From assembly GCA_019828565.1 (NCBI GenBank), contig JAHDYR010000040.1, positions 62,001 to 126,000 of the forward strand: 64,000 nt of DNA. Direction: 5' to 3'. Position 1 is the first letter of the stretch. Each line of letters begins with the position of its first letter. Source of the stretch: Carpediemonas membranifera. Taxonomy: Eukaryota; Fornicata. Below the pieces are notes generated by a model. It made no database searches. It was not told where the DNA came from and saw nothing but the letters and a program-made list of their open reading frames with translations. A program made the translations under genes and the position numbers. This document shows, piece after piece, positions 49,745 through 61,174 of the stretch.

Positions 49745-52014
49745 TCAGCCCATCAGTGCGATCGCGAGAACCGACCGAGCTCGGCGGTCAGTAAAGCATT
49801 CTGCGCCGGTGATCGTGCAGATTTCCTGTCCGATTTCAACCAGACTCCTGGCGGCTGACTCGATGTGGCTGCCGGTTGGAGTGAGTGCGACGACGATGAC
49901 GTCAACATTGTAGTCGGCGTACTGGTCCTTCTTCTCCTGGATGAATGAGTCCGAGTCAGACTTGCCGACTGTGACCTCAATCACTAGAGGACGGCCGTTC
50001 CGGAGCAGAGGCTCATTAATCAGGATATCTGCGCGTGCCTGCGTGATCTTACTTGCCTGATCAGCGATTGCTTGCGGGATAGGCCTGTTTGCTTTCTGCA
50101 GGCGTTCCATTTCGTCGTATGCAACCTTCGCTCGGTACTTCTCGTCCTTTAGGAGCCCATCATCAAGGGGTTCCTCATGGAGGACCTCTGTCGAGGTCGT
50201 GCTAAGCAGCCGTACGATTCCGTGTTTCACCAAGTCGTGGCGGTGCAAAAGGTTCCTCTTCCGCTGAGGGAACCAGCGCTTCGCGCTACAGAGCATGGCA
50301 TGGTCTTCCCACGTGCCTCTGGTTACACCTTTGCCGCAGAAGGGGCAGAAGAGTGCCGTGTTCCCGTCCTGGAGGCGCCGTGCCACTGGGCTGGGGAGCC
50401 CCGAGATCATGCCAACCCCGAGGACCGCCCTATAGGCTGCTATCACTGGTCGTGCTGTCGCGTACTGGTCGTCTACCGCCGTGTTGAGGCAGGCCGCCAG
50501 CAGTTCGCCGTACGGGATCCTCGACGTATATGTGCTCGGAGAAAACGCACTGCGGCCGGTCCGCCTTAGGCATCATGAGTTCCGGGTCCGAGCCTGCCAT
50601 GTGGGGGATGGGCGGGACTGTGTCGCAGACAGGGGTGTATCCAGGGCCGCACATGCGTATGAGATCACTCCTGGCGCCAAGGTATGCTGCCACCCAGTGG
50701 TCGAGTGGGTGCCTGAAGCCCCAGCCGTTGTCACTCGGCTTCTGCCACAGTGCATCTAACCTCGCGCTCTCCCAGCCGGCTGGGGAGTTCGCTATGACCC
50801 TCGCCACCTCGATGAGGCTGGCTTCTAACCTCTCAGCGATGGCTACATTCGGTGCGTTCGTCCTGAACATGAAATTCAGGTCCGCGCTGATGCATTTGCG
50901 GATGATGTGCAGACACATCCAGGACACCTGGTTCTTCGCGTGCCCCGTCGACTGCTCGATAATTCCACACAGCCGGCTGAGCTCGTCAATAACCTTCTCA
51001 GCCGTAACCTGCACCGCTGTAACGCGGCTCGTGGTCGGGCCGATGGTCACCCCGAGGTATTCCCACGCATGTACGAATGGGTGGCCTGCGTCGTGTACGT
51101 CCGGGTGGGCGAGATCAGTTTCTCCACGTCGCTCCGGCCGCCCAGGCCATATTGTTCCGGCAGCCAGTCTGGCAGTGCCCCGGCCGGGTCGTCCCCGCTG
51201 TCGTCTGGCTTCAGGTGCCCGAGAGCAAGCTTAGCGAGGTATTTGCCTGCGATCACGTAGAACGGTTCGTTCACCCCTATTGGCCTCAGGCTACCGTTCG
51301 GCTTTGGCAGCATCGAGAGGTATGCCTGCGTCAACGGTCTGCAGGACGACTCACCCCTCACGATGCGGGAGACAATTTCGGTCATCGCGCTGACTACCGA
51401 TTTGTTGGAGTCGGCTGGCCTCAGACGTCGGGCGTTCCTCCGTGTCGTGTCGGTGGCGAGATGCCGGCCCAGGAGCTGTAAGATGTGTTTGTTCGACCAT
51501 CCTGACAGTCCCGCCGCTTTGGTGCCGTCCAGGCCGGTCATGATCTCCTCGCATTCTCGGGTCGGCAGGTCCCTCGGCGGTGGGCGGTGGGCTGGCCCAT
51601 TTCAGGGACTCCGCTCGGGCCACCGTTGTGCGTGGGAGGGGAACGATCTCATCAGCACGGTCTGCCGGGAAGAGCCTGTGGACCTCCGCCACTATTTGGT
51701 CCTCCGACCATGCCGACTCATGGCGTGGTGCCAGAAGCTTCCGTGATTTTCCGACCTGTCCAAGCATGAAAGAGTCCACTGCCTTCTCAACCTGTCTCCT
51801 CTGCCGGGATGCGGCGGTGCGGGGGGTGGCAGGGATCTGATGGCATTTCGGAAGCCGACCGCAGCGAACTTCCCGCTGTGTGGCAGGCACCTGATGAGCA
51901 CTTTGGCGCGGATATCGGGTAGGATCTCGTCGAAGGTTTTGAGGCGGCCTTCTGTCTCTGAGCTGGATCGCGTGAGTATCCTGCAGCTTGAGGAGCACAC
52001 GTGGTGTAAAGCAA
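49745..52014 (-). mobile_element. Degraded non-LTR retrotransposon with restriction-enzyme-like endonuclease
   Basis: Several minus-strand frames (51998-51351, 51541-51047, 51050-50430, 50446-49745) form one broken RT protein. Early RT blocks are visible (GLSGWSNKHI, then LSMLPKPNGSLRPIGVNEPFYVIAGK, then QYGLGGRSDVEKLI). The catalytic YADD block is missing, as if deleted near 51050. The last frame has a zinc finger (CPFCGK...HAMLC), an RHDLVKH segment, then a PD-(D/E)XK-like core (ARADILI...PLVIEVTVG). That order, RT then CCHC finger then REL endonuclease, is typical of R2/CRE-like site-preferring elements. The copy is dead. Confidence 0.78.
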
Positions 52015-52244
52015 TCTCTCAGCGCCTGTGGTGTCTTGTCAGATACGTCCCTGTCGAGAAGGTACTCGCGTAAAGCCTTTGGGGTTAGGGTTGAGTTTCC
52101 CGGGAAATTCGGACATATTTGGGATCGCCTCTATGCGTTGGAGAGCATTGGCCAGGTTTTGGAGCTGTTGGAGGCTTTGCGGCCCAAATTCTGTCGTCAT
52201 GCAGTTTATATTTGTTTATGTTCGTTGGAGAGATACATGTGGCA

Positions 52245-53312
52245 ATGTATATGCGATTGGATGAGAGAGAGATGGTTCGCCGCAAGAAGCGCAGCAATGC
52301 CTGGGGTAACAAGCTTGGTGATATCACCGAGGCAACGCGTGCTGCTATGTACATGAAGCAGCTGGAGCACGCTAAGCCGACGCAAGTTGGTTTTGAGTTT
52401 GTTTTCCCTCCAATTCGCTTATTCAGGTCCGAATCTGAGGAAGAAGAGAAAAAGCGCCCCAGAATCACGCTCAATGACGACAAAATCTTCCGCAAGAAGG
52501 TTGAACGCGCCGAGGCGCGCATGAAACGCCGTTCCGTCACCAAGAAACCTGCCGCCAAGACCGCCTCCAACGTCTACGACCTCTGGGGAGACGACGAAGG
52601 TGTGGAGGGGCCCAAGGATCTGAATATCGTCGATCCTATGGTCCCCCTTGGCGGTTTGGCGGTGAACCCCGACCCCGAGACCCACGCAGCCCTCTACGAG
52701 GACGAGGAGGCCAAGGCCCGCATCGAGGCGATGAAGAAGCAAGCCTTCGAGGAGGCCGCCTTCCTGGCACCCCGGAACCAGGGCCAGTCGTCCGCTGGGT
52801 TCGTGGACCAGCTGAGAGATGCCCCGCCAGACTCTGAGAACGAATCGGAGGCCGAGGAGGCGCCGGTGCACATCGAGCACCAGAAGAAGACCAAGCGGGA
52901 GCGGCGCCGTGAGAAGGAGGCCAAGGAAAAGGCCATGATGATGAGCATCCAGGTGTCGGAGAAGGACGCCGCCAGAGCTATCCTGGAAGCCGGAAAGCAG
53001 GTCAAGCTTGCTGCCATTGAGAAGGCTGAACGTGCTGACCGTCGTGTGCAGCTCAATGAGATGCGTGCCGGCCTGCCCACTGTGACCCGACTCGGCAAGG
53101 AAGTTTATGAGGACGTCGAGAGCGGGGTGGCCCTGCCTGAAGAGGTTAGTGGTACCCTCCTGCACACCAAGACGGACGCGGTTCCCCTTGTTTCCCGGGT
53201 GTTCAAGGGCATCGAGGCGAAGGGGTTGATCGAAACACGATCCAAGAAGGGCAAGTCCACCAACAAGCGACTGAAGACAAGAAGCGTCACCATCAGGAGC
53301 CGGAGGATTTAA
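52245..53312 (+). CDS. NOP53: NOP53 (GLTSCR2/PICT1) family ribosome-biogenesis factor
   Basis: I start at ATG 52245; ATG 52272 (MVRRKKRSNAWGNKL) is as likely, since it opens on the basic stretch usual for the family. The protein is about 355 residues. NPDPETHAALYEDEEAKARIEAMKKQAF matches the Nop53 NPxxEDHQxLL block. The C-terminus has TRLGKEVYEDVESGVALPEEVSGTL, then a phase resembling DRFKSLQxRGLVE (SRVFKGIEAKGLIETR) and a basic end. Nop53 brings the exosome and Mtr4 to the 7S pre-rRNA in the nucleolus and helps mature the 60S subunit. Confidence 0.82.
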   Translation: MYMRLDEREMVRRKKRSNAWGNKLGDITEATRAAMYMKQLEHAKPTQVGFEFVFPPIRLFRSESEEEEKKRPRITLNDDKIFRKKVERAEARMKRRSVTKKPAAKTASNVYDLWGDDEGVEGPKDLNIVDPMVPLGGLAVNPDPETHAALYEDEEAKARIEAMKKQAFEEAAFLAPRNQGQSSAGFVDQLRDAPPDSENESEAEEAPVHIEHQKKTKRERRREKEAKEKAMMMSIQVSEKDAARAILEAGKQVKLAAIEKAERADRRVQLNEMRAGLPTVTRLGKEVYEDVESGVALPEEVSGTLLHTKTDAVPLVSRVFKGIEAKGLIETRSKKGKSTNKRLKTRSVTIRSRRI

Positions 53313-53420
53313 GTAAACATGCGGATAGAGTCTAGGAGCAGCAAGGTGCCGAGAATCAAGTTGATGTGGTCAATCTTCTTCAGAATTTTGGTGAATTTCG
53401 ACGACGCTTGAAGCATCGGA

Positions 53421-54386
53421 ATGGGATATGCAAAAGAGTCATTAGATGCAGGAGTCACTGCTACTCCACTTAGAAACCGTGCTAGCAACGCAATATTGCG
53501 AAACGTCTCCGATCCGCGAGATGCGCATCAGAACACCAAAACACACAGCATTGAGCAGCGCATGCAAGCAGAACCAGTCGAATACAAGAGTTTACGGGCC
53601 ACATACTCTCAAAAGGACCACCGCCACGCCGAACCGCCGCGGTACAAGAGCTATCGCGCTGCCCACGCTGCCAACGAGGCGCGCCTGAAGCACCGCCACA
53701 GCATGGACCCCGTTGTCGACGACCTCATGACCCCCTCATTCTCCCGGACCTCTTCTATGGCGAGTCTTGGGTCCACAGCGCCTCTGCCGGTCGACTTGGA
53801 GGAGTCGAAACTTGAGTCGTCACGGCGGGACTTCCACAAGTGTTACGGAACCAGGCGGATCCCCTCGAAGTTCCAGCGCAGTCTGGAGATGCTGACGCCA
53901 GTAGAGATTGAGCAGCTTATTGCTGATGCCCACACTATGCAACATGCCCGGGAGGCGTGTCGGGTAGAGCAGATGCTGTGGGACGACCTGGACCGTATGG
54001 ACCCGGAAGATGTCAAGGGGCCGTCTAGTGAGGCGACCACAGCTGTGTATGGGGACCAGAACACGGTCAATGGACCTCTCCCACCCTCTCAGGAGAGTAT
54101 GGCGGATTGGACCTCAATGAGGCCAGTAGACCTCGTGAGAGAGTATGTCCTGGGTCCATTCACCGGGGTTTCTGTCTCACCGCAGCTCAAGAAGAGGGCG
54201 GAGCGGCTCAACAAGAGACGACAGGGTCGCCCCAGGAGCACGTCCACCGGGTCCGCCCCCAGGCCACTGACGGCCCACCGCATGGCTGAGCTGCGGCCAG
54301 TCCAGCCGCTGGACCGGTCGAGGTTCGAGGGCCGCGTCGTTAAGGCGCTTCAGACGATGAAGCCGACTTTTACGAGCGTGCTGTGA
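53421..54386 (+). CDS. Unknown protein with repeated YKS motifs
   Basis: A 321-residue protein from ATG 53421. Near residues 50-85 two short copies appear (EPVEYKSLRATYSQKD and EPPRYKSYRAAHAANE). A helical acidic middle follows (TPVEIEQLIADAHTMQHAREACRVEQMLWDDLDRMD) and a basic Arg/Ser tail. No family recognised. The paired motif recalls microtubule-inner-protein-like sequences, but that is only a resemblance. Confidence 0.7.
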   Translation: MGYAKESLDAGVTATPLRNRASNAILRNVSDPRDAHQNTKTHSIEQRMQAEPVEYKSLRATYSQKDHRHAEPPRYKSYRAAHAANEARLKHRHSMDPVVDDLMTPSFSRTSSMASLGSTAPLPVDLEESKLESSRRDFHKCYGTRRIPSKFQRSLEMLTPVEIEQLIADAHTMQHAREACRVEQMLWDDLDRMDPEDVKGPSSEATTAVYGDQNTVNGPLPPSQESMADWTSMRPVDLVREYVLGPFTGVSVSPQLKKRAERLNKRRQGRPRSTSTGSAPRPLTAHRMAELRPVQPLDRSRFEGRVVKALQTMKPTFTSVL

Positions 54387-54488
54387 ACGTACTGGGTAAT
54401 TATATGTGGAACGTGTAGCGCAAGTATACTGCTGGTCAACCTGTGAGTCTGATGATTTGATTTTGTTTAAAGTGCGTCCTCACATCAT

Positions 54489-54941
54489 TCATACCTGATT
54501 GACAGCAATTGTGCTCTGTGGTTGTAGGAGTGGATGGTGCGGACCATGTCCAGGATGAAGGGTCCGGCAATGGCGGTGCGGATGTACGCCTTCTTGGGCG
54601 GGCGGGGACCAGAAGATTAAATTGGCCCGCTCCTCACGCAGCGACGGAGATGGCAGGAGCCATGCCTCAACACCAGGAGAGCTGAGAAACGCCAAGCCGC
54701 TCCTTCTGTTGCCGGTTGAGCCACTTGGGGCATTGGCGGCGGGGGCGCCAGTGGAGGCAGTGGGACCGGCGGAAGCGTCGGAAAGGTCGTCGTCAGAGCT
54801 TTCGTCATCCTCGTTGACATCTTCCTCGCTCTCGGCCGCTGGGTCGAACGGGAGGCCATCCAGGGCCTCCCGCAAGCCTCTAAGAGACTTCCCCAGCGGT
54901 CTGAGGGCTTCGTCCATCCTACGAGTGTGTGGTGTTCCCAT
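54489..54941 (-). mobile_element. Gag-like fragment downstream of an LTR, frameshifted
   Basis: From ATG 54941 a minus-strand frame reads MGTPHTRRMDEALRPLGK, a Leu-rich helix, a Glu/Asp/Ser block and an Ala/Pro linker, like gag N-termini in this window. Near 54610 the sense shifts frame and continues PPKKAYIRTAIAGPFILDM. It sits about 97 bp after the likely LTR start at 55039, close to the LTR-plus-leader length in elements A and B. Probably the 5' end of another gypsy copy. Confidence 0.5.
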
Positions 54942-55000
54942 GGGGTATGAGGAAAGATTTGGATGTTCAGGTTTACATAAACTGCGGTCAATTCTAAAGA

Positions 55001-55990
55001 TTATATCCGAGATTCGGTGGCGGTCACACGGACGCCACATCCTCCCCCAACTTGAGGGCGAAGATCGTGAGCGTCTATGTACTCCTCGACTCGTTCGTTG
55101 CCGATGACGTCTTCGTCGTATGGCTGCCAGATGTCGGAGTCGGTATCGTAGCCGAGCCAGCGGAGGCGGAAGAGTAAGATGTCGTCCTCGACCTTGTGCT
55201 TGACGACCTTCTCGACGATGTACTCGGAGAGGTCCAGCGCGGCTATCTTCTGGATGGTGTCTTTGTCGTGAGTGCCTCTGAAGGGGCGGACTCTCGAAGC
55301 GTGGGCGTTGAGCGTGTGGCTATCCACTATGGACTCCAGTTGGAGCGTGTCGTTGGGAAGGAGAGCCTTGACTGTGAAGGGACCTAGATAGATCGGGGAG
55401 AGCTTGTTGCGCTTCCGAGGAGGAATTAGGAGAGCGAGATCACCGACTGTGTAGCTGTTACGGTTGGGCTGAGCGTTGCGGTCCTTCTTGAGGTTGAGTT
55501 TCTTCTGGTTGGCGGCGACTACGTCCATAATGACCTGTATGCGGTGGCTTAGGAGCTCGACGTATTCGGAATGGGAAAGGTCAGGTCAAAGCAAAGTTGG
55601 GTGATCGCCTTGAGGTTAGCACGTGCAAAGAGGCAACGGGAGAGGGCATCGGCGACGACGTTTTCCTTGCCCGGGATGTGTTCAATGGTGTAAGAGTACT
55701 CCTGCATCCGTAAGGCCCAACGCATGACCTTCTGGGTGAGACTCTTTCTCATGTACACCAGGTTTCGGTGATCCGTCTGTATCGTAAACGGATGACCCAG
55801 CAAGTGATGAGAGAACTTGCCGACGACCGCAAAGAACACTCCAAACGCCTCCTTCTCGGCGCCTGGCCCAGCGCTTCTCGGCGTTGGTAAACGTATGGGA
55901 GCAATACTCGACTATATGCTCCTTTCCGTCGATGAGGTTCAAAATCATACCACCTGTAGTGGGCGCGCGGGGGTCAAGCACCAACGAACA
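55001..55990 (-). mobile_element. Ty3/gypsy pol remnant: RNase H and integrase C-terminus with chromodomain
   Basis: Minus-strand RNase H begins near 55985 (LDPRAPTTGGMILNLIDGK, then CSHTFTNAEKRWAR). After a frame change it continues with GKFSHHLLGHPF, TDHRNLVYM and ENVVADALSR (55839-55549). The next frame (55528-55001) has the integrase tail and a chromodomain (YIVEKVVKHKVEDDILLFRLRWLGYDTDSDIWQP). The integrase finger and DDE core that should lie between are absent, so there is an internal deletion at about 55530-55550. A purine tract GGGGGAGGA and TGTGGCG near 55039 mark the probable 3' LTR. Confidence 0.82.
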
Positions 55991-55994
55991 ATGC

Positions 55995-56254
55995 GAAGTG
56001 TTTAAAAACAAAAGACAAATCAAGACCAAATCGAAATCAGATCAGGAATAAATATACGAAGATATTGCATGGATCTAAAGATCCACGACACTTCCCTCCC
56101 ATGGTCAGTAATTGGGCGCCACTGAGCTATGGTGAGCCCAGTTGCTCCCTCGGGATGCTCTACAGGTGTTGGCAATGAACGTTTACATAAACTGCACTTG
56201 ACTTTGAGCTCAGACCACACTTCCCCCCTGTAGCGCAGCTACACTTCACAGTCG
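55995..56254. other. LTR-derived DNA between two gypsy copies
   Basis: On the minus strand CAGGGGGGAAG precedes TGTGGTCTGAG at 56219, the probable start of the 3' LTR of the next element. Its end is tentatively the CTCA at about 56133. A second tract-plus-TG start (GGGAGGGAAG then TGTCGTGG) lies near 56091. TTTACATAAACTGC at 56182-56195 also occurs at 54972-54985. Confidence 0.45.
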
Positions 56255-59200
56255 CTATCTAAATTGATCGAACACGGGCTTCACTCGCTTCAGCTCCTGA
56301 TATCTGTCGACCGCTTCGAGCTCATCAATCTCCTTGTCGAAAGGTTGCCATGTGTCTTCCTCCTCCTCGTACCCTTTCCAATGAATCCGCACCATCAGTC
56401 TGCGACTGCGCTTGTGCTTTTCAATCTTGTGGTCAACGATTGCTGCGACCTCGTAGTACTCACCCTCGCTGGCGGCCATGGCCTCGATCTCGGCCAGAGG
56501 GGCAGTCGTCACGAACTTTCTGAGGCGTTCTGCGTGCACGACCATTTCCTTCTGGGCGTTCACATCTCGTACCACGTACGTGTTGGGGTGCTCGGCGCGC
56601 TCTACAAGCAGCATGGGCCCGCGAAGCTTGTCCTGAAGCTTAGCGACCCGCTCCACCCGTTCCAGGAGCACGTAGCTACCCGGCTCGAGGTCGTCCTCGA
56701 TGTCTCCCTTCCCCTCCGTGCGGGCGAGCGCCTCTTCTTGTATTGCTCTGCTCACCTGCACGGCTCTCCTGAACGAGATGAGGCCGCCAGGGGTAGGTTC
56801 ATCCGCCCTGTCGCTCCGTGGGAATAGAACGTCGAACGGGGTTAGTCCTGACCGCGAAAACGCCGCTGAATTGACGATGTACTGTACGTCCCGCACGGTA
56901 CTCAGCCATGTCGTGTTCGGTCCGCAGTCGGCCATCAGCGCTCGGATGTGCCTCATAATCTCACCGTTAACTCTCTCGACTATTCCGTTTCCAGCAGGAT
57001 GATATGGTGTCGAGAACCTCTGGCCAATGCTCAGCTGACTCGTCAGTTCTGCGATGACTGCGTTTCTGAACTGTGTCGCGTTGTCGGTCTGAATCATTCT
57101 TGGGCGACCGTATCTGCTGGCCCAGTCCAGTATCGCGCTAGCTGCGCTCGCAGCGTCAGTGGACGGTGAGGGAAACAAGTTGACCAGTTTGCTAAACGTG
57201 TCAACTACGACAATGATATGACGCATCCCATCCACCAACGGCAGTGGTCCGATCGTGTCCAACTGTACCACTTCGAACGGGGTGTGACCCGCTGTCCGGT
57301 GAGTGTCAAACTCCAGTTCTCTGAGGGCCTTCGTCGTCTCATATATTCCCCGGTGGCCGTTGGTCCCGCCGTGGACCATGTTGAACTGGCGACCGAACTC
57401 ATCCACTGAATGGTCGAGGACGGTCAGGCTCTCGGTGGGGACCAGCCTGGACAGGGCGTCGGCGACTCCGTTGCTTGCTCCAGGAACGTGGACCACTGTG
57501 AAGCGGTGTTCTTCGAGCATGAGTCGCCACCTGAGCACCTTGGGGTTCACCGCATCAGCGATGTAGCACAGGTTCCTGTGATCTGTATGTATGATAAAAT
57601 GCTCGCCGGCTAACAGTCCTCCAGCCTTCTTCACGCAGTATATGATGCCGTAGGCCTCTTGTTCATATGTCGACCAACGTCTCTCTACCGCGGTCAGCGT
57701 CTTGCTGAAGAAATAAGCGGGTCTGAAACGGCCTTGCTGGTCGTACTGGCCCATGACACCTCCTACTCCGACGTTGGATGCGTCGGTGAAGAGATGAATC
57801 GTCTTGTCGGGATCAAGGTGTGCCAAGTAGCACTCGTCGCTGGTGAGTCGCTGCTTCACCTGCGTCGTGCGTCAGAGCCTCGTCGCACTCGCGTGTCCAG
57901 TTAAACTCAACGTCTTTCCGTGTGAGGGCAAGTATAGGCTCCATCATCTCCGCGTAGCGCGGGATCATGTCACGGAAGTAGTTCGTCAACCCGGTCAGGG
58001 TCGGGATGTCCTCCTTCCCCCGTGGGGCACGAAGGTTCCGGACGGGCGCTAGGCGGTCTGGGCTGATGCGCTTTCCTTCTCCGGAGACTAGCCAGCCCAG
58101 GTAATCAATCTCGCGTAAGTCGTACGCGCACTTCTTCTCGTTGAGTACTACGCGAGCGCTGTCGAGCTTCTCGCGCACCAGTCTAAGGTTCTCACGGTAC
58201 TGCTGTTCGGTTTTGCCGAAGACGACCACGTCGTCTATATATACCAGGCATGCTGTGTTAACCAGGCCGCCCAGCAGTCGCTCAAGGTTGCGCTGCATCA
58301 CCGCAGCCGCGTTCGTTAACCCGAAAGGCATTCTTGCGTACTGGTAGCGCTTGCCTCCTGCCGTAAGTGCAGTCAGCTCGCGTGCTGCCGGGTCCAGGTC
58401 CACCTGATGGAAGGCCCACCTCATGTCGAGAGTCGCGAACCACGAGCAGCCCTCGAGGCTGCCGATCAGGTCACTAATTCTAGGCATTGTGTGCTTGATC
58501 GGCACCGTATTCTCATTCAATTTGCGGAAGTCTATGCACAGCCTCCACTCTCCACCCCGCTTGTGTGCCATCACCACTGGGTTGTTGTGGGGTGAGTCGC
58601 TCTCTTCGATGACTCCTTCTTCTAGTAGTCGCCTGACCTCTTCTCGCAGGCCGTCCTCTGCCGCTGCGGACCTCCGCCTTGGCTGCTGATTGTTGATCCA
58701 ATCGCGATCTTTCAGCTCAATCTCTATAGTCCCTATGTCAGCGTCGACGATCCCCATATGAGTGAGCCATTCCCACTCCTCATCGTCGTCCACCATGACG
58801 ACCGCGTCGGTATCGTCAGCGTCCACGGTCGGGAGGCGCAGGTATCCAAGCTCAGCCATGGTCGGGAAACCGATGACCAACGGTCGAGGCAAATGTGGCA
58901 GCACGTGGAACTCGAGCGAGGCCTGGACCTTGCTCAAGACTCCGGGAACCGTGACAGTCAGCTGCACTCGGCCGAGAGTTTGGACAATCCTATCGTCGCC
59001 CAGACGAACGTTCAAGCCTACCGACAGGTCGACCGTCGCCCCCAGTCGTGAGGTCTTCGCTTCATCGATGAAATTGACGGTTGCTCCAGAATCGAGCAGC
59101 GCAGTCAGACTGTAGCTATCGACCTGGGCCGTCACCTCAGGTCGCCCGTGGGCGCCATCCGTAATCAGTGACATGTACGTGGCCGATTTACTCGGCTTCC

Positions 59201-60056
59201 TGCACTCGTTTGCGGTGTGACCGAACATGCCACAGTTCTTGCAATGCCTAATGGGCTTAGGGCACTCGCTCATCCGGTGCCCGCCGCCACAGTTAAAGCA
59301 CTTGATGTCCTTGGGCGCGTGCTCATGTGTCCTGTTGTCACGCTTGGCCGCGCGGTCCACCGGCGGGGCCTTGCGAGTCCTGGCTTCGTCCGTCGTCTTG
59401 ACCAGCTTGTACCCTAGGTCGGGCAAGAAAGTCTTGACTCGCTCTAGGTCTTGCACCATATCCCTGCTGACCTTGTTCGCCAGTGAGAGAACCTCGGCCA
59501 GAGGGGTGTCCTCCTTGGTCCTGTCCTTGACCTCGAAGCGGAGGCTGGGGGCCGGGATGCCTTGGATGAAGAGCTCTCGAAGGTTCAGAGTCTTAGTGGT
59601 TGTGTCGCCCATGATGGCGTGCACACGCTGAAACTCGGTGATGTACGCGGCGATGTCCCGGGGTTGAACGCTAGTTGCCTTCAGGGACTTAAAAGCTGCG
59701 CGAACGGTAGTCTCATCTGTAGGGCGAAGTGCTCCCAGCAAGGCATCGACCCACTTCTTGTCCCGCGCCTTCTTGAGTTTTCGACGCTGACGCTTCGTGA
59801 GTTCAACGCCGTCGGCGTCTTCTCGCGGAATTGCGAAGTCCTCAGGCGTGTAAGTAGTGGTACACGTTGTAGCTGTCAGAACGGTTGTTCGTGGAATACC
59901 GCGGGAGATATGGCGGTTGGAATGAGGAGGTGTCTCCCAAGGCTTGGCGGAAGAATGGTCAAAGTTGCGCAGGCTCGTACACGACAGGGAGGCAGAAGCT
60001 AGGTTATGTCGTGGTATCTTTGAATAGAAGCGCAACGGGCGTGCTTGATGTAGCAT
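56255..60056 (-). mobile_element. Near-intact Ty3/gypsy gag-pol with chromodomain, one frameshift
   Basis: The first frame (60056-57813) holds gag, two zinc knuckles (CFNCGGGHRMSEC and CKNCGMFGHTANEC), protease ALLDSGATVNFID, and RT with TLDMRWAFHQ, MPFGLTNAA and VYIDDVVVFG. The second frame (57859-56255) has RNase H (FTDASNVGVGG, TDHRNLCYI) and integrase (QLDTIGPL, QTDNATQFRN, NGIVERVN). It lacks a clear HHCC finger and ends with a chromodomain (RRLMVRIHWKGYEEEEDTWQP). One base indel at about 57845-57860, between RT and RNase H, breaks the protein. No 5' LTR was recognised upstream of 60056, so the 5' end may be missing or the first 60 residues may not be gag. Confidence 0.9.
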
Positions 60057-61133
60057 AAGGCATGTCTGGGCTCATGGTGTATACAGGCTTCAGGGCGACG
60101 AAAGACCTAAACAGACGAGATCGTGAATTTCCGCGCAATCAAGCGGTCATTCGTAGGAATAGGGACATAGCTGATATGCGTTAGTCTATATGGTGTCCAA
60201 TGATGTGCTGTTAAAAGCCAAGTAGCTGGGTGGGATGAAGCGATTATGAACTGTGAAATTTCACATTTTCACATTTCGCGGGATTTTTACGAAACGCGAT
60301 TACTGCGATTGCGACATCTGGGAGCTAAAAAGCGGCAGATAGTCATGTAAGAAGGATCTATAACACCTCCTGAAGTTAGACTGCTGATAGCTAGTCTCGT
60401 TGTCGAGCTCTGAGCTTGCACAAAAAATTGAATCTGAATTTCACGCTCAATATTGACCTAGATCGCGAAAGTGAAGGTGTAAGAAAAGGCTAACTCGCCA
60501 ACGAGAGCAGCTAGAGGAAAATGGTAAAGGGTTTTGCAATCTGCATCCCCTGAGGAGTTCAGTTTCACACAGAAGAGGATTTGAGAAAGCTTCCCTTTCA
60601 CAACGTCTTTGGGCACCTTCGACGGCGTCGATAAAGATGAAGCATACCATTAGCCCTTATAGGCTATGATACACATCTACTGTTGGTGAAATGTTCTGCA
60701 ATGTTGTCATCGACGAGATATGGTACCACATCTTTTATATCTCAAGATTGATGAAGTGCCCCATCTAGCCGAGCATATCCGGGTGCTGTATGAAGGTCAT
60801 ATAGCACCCCAGTATGGTTGGTTAGTTGGGGCACTTCACCAATCCCGAGATCGTGTGATTCAATCAAAAGAACCCAGCGACTGAGACATCGCTGAGAGCT
60901 GAAACCAAGAGAGGATGTATAAACTGTAGTACTGAGCTTGATTACAGACCAGCTTGTCATGACGACCACTTTTCTCCAACTACATAAATGCGTTTCCCTA
61001 TTTACTCACCGATGAGCAAAGTAATGCTCAACAAAGATGTAAGATATGCGTTATTCATCTATAAAGCGCCTGCTGTAGTATTTAAATCGGCTTCAGGGGT
61101 TCTACTTTCGGATATCGCCATTTTCACTTCCTC
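60057..61133. other. 1.1-kb gene-free stretch
   Basis: AT-richer than its surroundings. No protein gene supported. Contains the 85-nt hairpin (separate entry) and a TATAAACTG sequence near 60917 that resembles the LTR/promoter motif ATAAACTGC seen elsewhere. Confidence 0.5.
60753..60837. repeat. 85-nt nested inverted repeat (hairpin or MITE-like)
   Basis: Outer arms GAAGTGCCCC (60753-60762) and GGGGCACTTC (60828-60837) are perfect. Inner arms GGGTGCTGTATGA (60781-60793) and TCATATAGCACCC (60797-60809) pair at 12 of 13 positions, the exception being a G.U in RNA, around a 3-base loop. CTAGCC and GGTTAG can pair between the two sets of arms. It lies in gene-free DNA. Confidence 0.6.
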
Positions 61134-61174
61134 ATGATTTCCTCAGGCATCGAAACCCCGTTTTTAACAGTATG

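Noticed and set aside
60900-60945. The 5' LTR of the gypsy element at 56255-60056
   Set aside because: Likeness to the 3' LTR is limited to ATAAACTG and a few bases; too weak and about 850 bp from the gag start.
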